16,888 bases of DNA, taken from positions 1 to 16,888 of the forward strand of contig URKQ01000051.1 in NCBI GenBank assembly GCA_900548455.1. Direction: 5' to 3'. Of the stretch, positions 13,584 to 16,888 are shown in pieces (position 1 is the first letter of the stretch; each line of letters starts with the position of its first letter). The notes under the pieces are model-generated. The model saw only the letters and a list, made by a program, of their open reading frames with translations. It was not told the DNA's origin and ran no database searches. Position numbers and translations under genes: made by a program. The DNA is from an uncultured Clostridium sp. (GTDB lineage: Bacteria; Bacillota; Clostridia; Clostridiales; Clostridiaceae).

Positions 13584-14429
13584 GTGGAAAATATACTTAG
13601 TGGAAAAGAATTAGCTGTTAACTATAGAAAGCAATTAAAAGAAAACATATGTGAAAAAGTTAATAAGGGAATTAGACCACCATCTCTTGTCTCTATTGTA
13701 GTTGGAGAAGATGGAGGATCTATTTCTTATGCAAGGGGTCAACAAAGAGTTAGTAATGAAGTAGGAATAAAATATGAAATAAAGATTTTTTCTGAAGAAA
13801 TAACACAAGAGGAATTAATTGAAGAAATAAATAAGCTTAATAATGATTCAAGTGTTGATGGCGTAATTATAGAGTTACCCCTTCCTTCTAAATTTGATGA
13901 AGGAAAGGTCATTAATGCACTAAGTAATGAAAAAGATGTGGATGGACTAACAGATTTAAATTATGGAAGGTTTTATAAGGGAAGCCAGGCTTTTATTCCA
14001 TGTACCGCAAGAGGAGTATTAGAACTTCTTAAGTATTCAGGAGAAGTTTTAACAGGGAAAAGTGCTGTGGTAATTGGAAGAAGTAATATTGTAGGAAAGC
14101 CTGTTGCGGCTCTGTTGATGGCAGAAAATGTAACAGTTACAGTAGGACATTCTATGACTAATAATTTACAGAAAGTGTGTAAAGAAGCAGATATAATTAT
14201 CTCAGCTATGGGCAAACCAGGGTTTATAACTAGTGAGTTTGTAAAAGAAGGAGCTATAGTTATAGATGTTGGAACAACCATGGTAGAGGGAAAGGTAAAA
14301 GGCGATGTGCTCTTTGATGAGGTTTTAAAAATAGCTAAATATGTAAGTCCTGTACCTGGTGGTGTAGGAGCTATGACTACTACAATGCTTATGAAGAACA
14401 CATTTGATGCATGGTTAAAAAATGTATAA
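13584..14429 (+). CDS. folD: FolD-type methylenetetrahydrofolate dehydrogenase (cyclohydrolase doubtful), 281 aa
   Basis: FolD oxidises 5,10-methylene-THF to methenyl-THF with NADP and usually hydrolyses that to 10-formyl-THF. The substrate domain and the Rossmann motif GRSNIVGKPVAALL (165-178), the KDVDG segment (117-121) and the closing SPVPGGVGAMTTTML are intact. The active site differs. In the YxxxK motif the tyrosine is present (Y49), but the catalytic lysine position is Q53 (YARGQQR). The glutamine normally found in VQLPLP is E97 (IIELPLP). A GTG at 13575 is the nominal longest start, but AGGTG (13573-13577) fits the GTG at 13584. The end overlaps xseA by 8 bp. It is clearly a FolD homologue; cyclohydrolase activity is the uncertain part. 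Confidence 0.92.
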   Translation: MENILSGKELAVNYRKQLKENICEKVNKGIRPPSLVSIVVGEDGGSISYARGQQRVSNEVGIKYEIKIFSEEITQEELIEEINKLNNDSSVDGVIIELPLPSKFDEGKVINALSNEKDVDGLTDLNYGRFYKGSQAFIPCTARGVLELLKYSGEVLTGKSAVVIGRSNIVGKPVAALLMAENVTVTVGHSMTNNLQKVCKEADIIISAMGKPGFITSEFVKEGAIVIDVGTTMVEGKVKGDVLFDEVLKIAKYVSPVPGGVGAMTTTMLMKNTFDAWLKNV

Positions 14430-15624
14430 TAAAATTCTTTCAGTAACTGATATAAATAACTATATAAAAAAGATAATTGATAATGATTTTATATTAAGGA
14501 ATTCTCATATTAGAGGAGAACTTTCTAATGTTAAATTACACAGTAGTGGACATATATATTTTTCGCTAAAGGATAACTATACGAAAATAAAAGGCGTTAT
14601 GTTTAAAAGCAGAGCCATGAGTTTGAACTTTATACCAAAGGATGGTATGCAGGTTATAATTTCTGGGAATATATCTGTATACGATAAGGAAGGTGTATAT
14701 CAACTATATTGTGACACTATGGAAGTTGCTGGAGAAGGAGAACTCTATTTAGCTTTTAATAAATTAAAAGCTAAATTAGAGGATGAGGGGCTTTTTGATT
14801 CTTCAAGAAAGCAACAAATCCCATTAATGCCTAGAAGAATTGGAGTTGTAACTTCACCTACAGGAGCAGCGGTAAGAGATATAATTAGGGTAGCCAAACG
14901 TAGAAACTCAAAAGTTGATATTTTAATATATCCTGCTCTAGTTCAAGGTATAAGTGCTGCTCAGGATGTGGCAACAGGTATTGCTGCTTTAAATAAAATA
15001 GAAGATATTGATCTAATTATTGTTGCAAGAGGAGGAGGCTCCATAGAAGAACTGTGGGCCTTTAATGAGGAAGTAGTAGCTAGAGCCATAGCTGCTTCGA
15101 AAAAGCCAATAGTAACAGGAGTAGGTCATGAAACTGATTTTACTATTGCTGACTTTGTTGCAGACTATAGAGCTGCAACTCCTTCTCATGCAGCAGAAGT
15201 ATCTACTTATAGTTTAGATAGTTTACAAGAGAAACTAGAAGATATAAAAGATGATATGGCAAACCTTATGGGGTTACGAATTAGTGACAATTATAATTAT
15301 TTAAAAATAATAGAGCATAAATTAAAGATGTATAGTCCTGAAAAGTATATTGTAAACCAATACGATAAGATAGATAATTTAAAAAGCAAACTAAATTTTT
15401 CTATTAAACTCATACTTCAAGATGAAAAAAATAAAATGAAAATAATGGGTGAAAAACTTGTTGCATGTAATCCACTAAATATCCTAGATAAGGGATATGG
15501 AATTTTTAGAGATGATGAGGGTTCAACCATTGAATCTATTGCTGAGCTAAAGAAACATGATAAGGTTTTAGTTACCATGAAAGATGGATCCATGATTTTT
15601 AATATGAAGGGAGTGGAAAAATAG
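14422..15624 (+). CDS. xseA: Exodeoxyribonuclease VII large subunit, 400 aa
   Basis: XseA is the catalytic subunit of exonuclease VII, which degrades single-stranded DNA from both ends to short oligonucleotides together with several XseB copies. The N-terminal OB-fold domain (about 5-100, with IRGELSNVKLHSSGHIYFSLKD) is followed by the catalytic region with GVVTSPTGAAVRD (141-153), RGGGSIEELWAFNEE (203-217) and GVGHETDFTIADFVADYRAATPS (233-255), then a long coiled-coil part (about 265-355) and a short C-terminal segment. The length is standard. The start overlaps the end of folD by 8 bp, so translation is probably coupled. xseB follows after two bases. Confidence 0.96.
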   Translation: MYNKILSVTDINNYIKKIIDNDFILRNSHIRGELSNVKLHSSGHIYFSLKDNYTKIKGVMFKSRAMSLNFIPKDGMQVIISGNISVYDKEGVYQLYCDTMEVAGEGELYLAFNKLKAKLEDEGLFDSSRKQQIPLMPRRIGVVTSPTGAAVRDIIRVAKRRNSKVDILIYPALVQGISAAQDVATGIAALNKIEDIDLIIVARGGGSIEELWAFNEEVVARAIAASKKPIVTGVGHETDFTIADFVADYRAATPSHAAEVSTYSLDSLQEKLEDIKDDMANLMGLRISDNYNYLKIIEHKLKMYSPEKYIVNQYDKIDNLKSKLNFSIKLILQDEKNKMKIMGEKLVACNPLNILDKGYGIFRDDEGSTIESIAELKKHDKVLVTMKDGSMIFNMKGVEK

Positions 15625-15626
15625 TT

Positions 15627-15848
15627 ATGGCAAAGAAAAAGGAAACTTATGAAAATAGACTGTTGAAATTAGAAGAAGTGTTAAGAGAAATGGAAAGCAG
15701 TGAAGTAACTCTTGATGAAGCGATAAAAAAGTATGAAGAAGGAATGAAACTCTACGGAGAACTTTATAAATATCTTCAAGAAGCAGAAGGAAGAGTGAAA
15801 GTTCTTTCTGATAATGAAGAAAAAGATTTTATCATAGAAGAAGAGTAG
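15627..15848 (+). CDS. xseB: Exodeoxyribonuclease VII small subunit, 73 aa
   Basis: XseB binds the coiled-coil arm of XseA to complete exonuclease VII. It is a two-helix protein with the family signature YENRLLKLEEVLREMESSEV-T-LDEAIKKYEEGMKL and typical length. It starts two bases after the xseA stop; a purine-rich site (AGGGAGTGG) lies in the end of xseA. Its stop overlaps the AGGTGT site for ispA. Confidence 0.95.
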   Translation: MAKKKETYENRLLKLEEVLREMESSEVTLDEAIKKYEEGMKLYGELYKYLQEAEGRVKVLSDNEEKDFIIEEE

Positions 15849-15857
15849 GTGTTTGGG

Positions 15858-16727
15858 ATGATTATAGATTGTTATAAAGCTAGGGTAGAAGAGTGGATAG
15901 ATAGTTATTTTGTAGAAAAATCTAAAGATACAGATCCAATGCTTTTAAAACCCATGGAATATAGCTTGAAAATTGGTGGAAAAAGAATAAGGCCAGTGTT
16001 AATGCAGTGTACATATCATATGTATAAATCAGAATCAAAAGAAATATTGCCTTTTGCTGCAGCTATGGAAATGATTCACACTTATTCATTGATTCATGAT
16101 GATTTGCCTTGTATGGACAATGATGATTTAAGAAGAGGTAAGCCTACGAATCATAAGATTTTTGGAGAAGCAATGGCAACCCTTGCAGGGGATAGCCTTT
16201 TAAATGAAGCCATGAACATAATGATTGAGGAATGTTTGCAGGGTGATTTATCTAAAATTAAAGCTACAAAAAAAATTTCTAATTCTTCTGGTATAGATGG
16301 GATGATAAAAGGGCAAATAATAGATATAGAAAGTGAAGGAACTTCTATTAATGAAAGCCAATTGATAGAGATGCATAAAAACAAAACAGGAAAACTAATT
16401 GTAGGTTCTATATTGGCAGGGGCATTAGTAGGAGGAGCATCAAAGGAAGAGGTAGATTCATTAAAGGAATATGGTGAAAAGCTAGGACTTGCGTTTCAAA
16501 TCAAAGATGACATTTTAGATGTTGAAGGAGATAAAGCTCTTTTAGGAAAGTCTCAAAGTGATTTGGAAAATAACAAGACTACCTTTGTAACCATGTATGG
16601 TATTGAGAAATGTAAAGAATTCTGCTTAAAGCTTACTAATGAGTGTTATGAAATCTTGGAGAAACTTAATAGAAATACTGAAGAATTAAAAGAAGTTACC
16701 ACCTTTTTATTAAAAAGAGAATTTTAA
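15858..16727 (+). CDS. ispA: Polyprenyl (farnesyl-type) diphosphate synthase, 289 aa
   Basis: IspA condenses isopentenyl diphosphate with allylic diphosphates to give geranyl/farnesyl diphosphate, the precursor of undecaprenyl carriers and other isoprenoids. Visible motifs are GGKRIRP (40-46) and the first aspartate-rich region DDLPCMDNDDLRRG (81-94), where the usual alanine at residue 85 is cysteine. The GMIKGQIIDI segment (148-157), the second aspartate-rich motif QIKDDILD (214-221) and GKSQSDLENNKTTF (230-243) follow. A GTG at 15849 is in frame, but AGGTG (15847-15851) suits the ATG at 15858. It is the last protein gene of the operon. Product chain length is probably C15, judged from the standard bacterial layout around the first motif. 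Confidence 0.93.
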   Translation: MIIDCYKARVEEWIDSYFVEKSKDTDPMLLKPMEYSLKIGGKRIRPVLMQCTYHMYKSESKEILPFAAAMEMIHTYSLIHDDLPCMDNDDLRRGKPTNHKIFGEAMATLAGDSLLNEAMNIMIEECLQGDLSKIKATKKISNSSGIDGMIKGQIIDIESEGTSINESQLIEMHKNKTGKLIVGSILAGALVGGASKEEVDSLKEYGEKLGLAFQIKDDILDVEGDKALLGKSQSDLENNKTTFVTMYGIEKCKEFCLKLTNECYEILEKLNRNTEELKEVTTFLLKREF

Positions 16728-16785
16728 ATTTAACATATTGAGCTAATGAGAGCCCTAAAAAATTATTTTTTTCTACATTAGTCTA
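16728..16785 (+). other. Short gap after ispA
   Basis: The gap contains a run of seven T (16766-16772) preceded by AAAAAA, but only weak stems (for example GCT/AGC), so it is at best a poor terminator. Some transcription from the nusB operon may continue into the RNA gene that follows. Confidence 0.4.
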
Positions 16786-16794
16786 TGCTATAAT
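16786..16794 (+). promoter_or_regulatory. Extended -10 promoter of the structured RNA
   Basis: TGCTATAAT is a full extended -10 element (TG-N-TATAAT). The -35 region is a T-rich run without a clear hexamer, which extended -10 promoters tolerate. The start would fall at about 16801, just before the G+C-rich RNA begins. Confidence 0.65.
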
Positions 16795-16800
16795 TATTAT

Positions 16801-16888
16801 ACTGGGGTGGCGCAGTATTCTAGTCAGGTAAGTATTTTTGAGGACGGGGCTAAAAATCCGTTGAAGGGCACATCGATGAAGTTCCTTG
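16801..16888 (+). ncRNA. ole: OLE RNA, 5' part, cut by the window end
   Basis: Directly after an extended -10 promoter the sequence changes to about 48 percent G+C, in DNA otherwise near 30 percent. It folds well: ATTTTT (16834-16839) plus AG (16841-16842) pairs with CTAAAAAT (16850-16857) around one bulged G, AAGG (16864-16867) pairs with CCTT (16884-16887), and CATCGATG (16871-16878) is self-complementary. No start codon with a ribosome binding site opens a frame here. The location after nusB-folD-xseA-xseB-ispA is that of OLE RNA (about 600 nt) in Bacillus halodurans and some clostridia, where oapA and dxs follow. OLE forms a membrane-associated complex with Oap proteins and affects alcohol, cold and magnesium stress. 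The class call rests on context and structure, not on a model search. The 3' part is missing. Confidence 0.72.

Noticed and set aside
13973..14401. 142-codon frame on the minus strand inside folD.
   Set aside because: It is a shadow of folD with low-complexity composition and no ribosome binding site; folD itself has clear family motifs.
16801..16888. Other known riboswitch classes (TPP, THF, T-box, c-di-GMP, raiA motif) for the terminal RNA.
   Set aside because: I do not see their conserved core sequences, and the raiA motif is usually placed near raiA/comFC; the ispA-adjacent position favours OLE.
1..16888. CRISPR arrays, tRNA or rRNA genes, and intact insertion sequences.
   Set aside because: I found no regularly spaced repeats, tRNA-like cloverleaf, rRNA sequence or transposase frame anywhere in the window.

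Overview
The window comes from a very AT-rich, endospore-forming Firmicute, most likely a cluster I Clostridium. The basis is the complete spoIIIAA-AH operon, the order efp - spoIIIA - Asp23 gene - nusB - folD - xseA - xseB - ispA, strong GGAGG-type ribosome binding sites, TTG/GTG starts and AT-biased codon use. No organism name can be fixed from this sequence alone.

Region 1 (about 1-6235) is accessory. It begins with a G+C-rich, hairpin-rich stretch cut by the window edge. Then come a small membrane protein and a convergent cupin gene that share a bidirectional terminator. Next are a tandem-GNAT acetyltransferase, a PF00882-type zinc hydrolase coupled to a second GNAT, a three-pass membrane protein, and a tightly packed trio: an alpha/alpha-toroid (prenyltransferase/cyclase-like) protein, a PAF-acetylhydrolase-like serine hydrolase and a small membrane protein. 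Most of these genes have no assigned role.

Region 2 (6236-12370) is conserved core. It holds elongation factor P with its own promoter and a strong terminator, then the eight-gene spoIIIA operon. That operon encodes the mother-cell side of the channel that supports the engulfed forespore; AA is the ATPase, AB-AE are membrane parts, AF-AH are ring-type proteins. It ends at a long hairpin terminator.

Region 3 (12370-16730) has a monocistronic Asp23/YqhY-family gene with a clear sigma-A promoter, then the operon nusB-folD-xseA-xseB-ispA (transcription antitermination, one-carbon metabolism, exonuclease VII, isoprenoid chain synthesis). Several junctions reuse one motif, TAGGTGT, in which the stop codon forms part of the next Shine-Dalgarno.

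Region 4 (16780-16888) has an extended -10 promoter followed by a G+C-rich structured RNA that runs off the window end. Its place directly after ispA is the classical location of OLE RNA (the ispA - ole - oapA - dxs neighbourhood), so I read it as the 5' end of an OLE RNA gene.

Points worth a second look are the partial OLE RNA, the nusB start whose Shine-Dalgarno is separated from the ATG by a hairpin, FolD with two substituted active-site residues (Lys to Gln and Gln to Glu), a hairpin covering the spoIIIAA ribosome binding site, long inverted repeats at two promoters, and the uncharacterised toroid/hydrolase pair.
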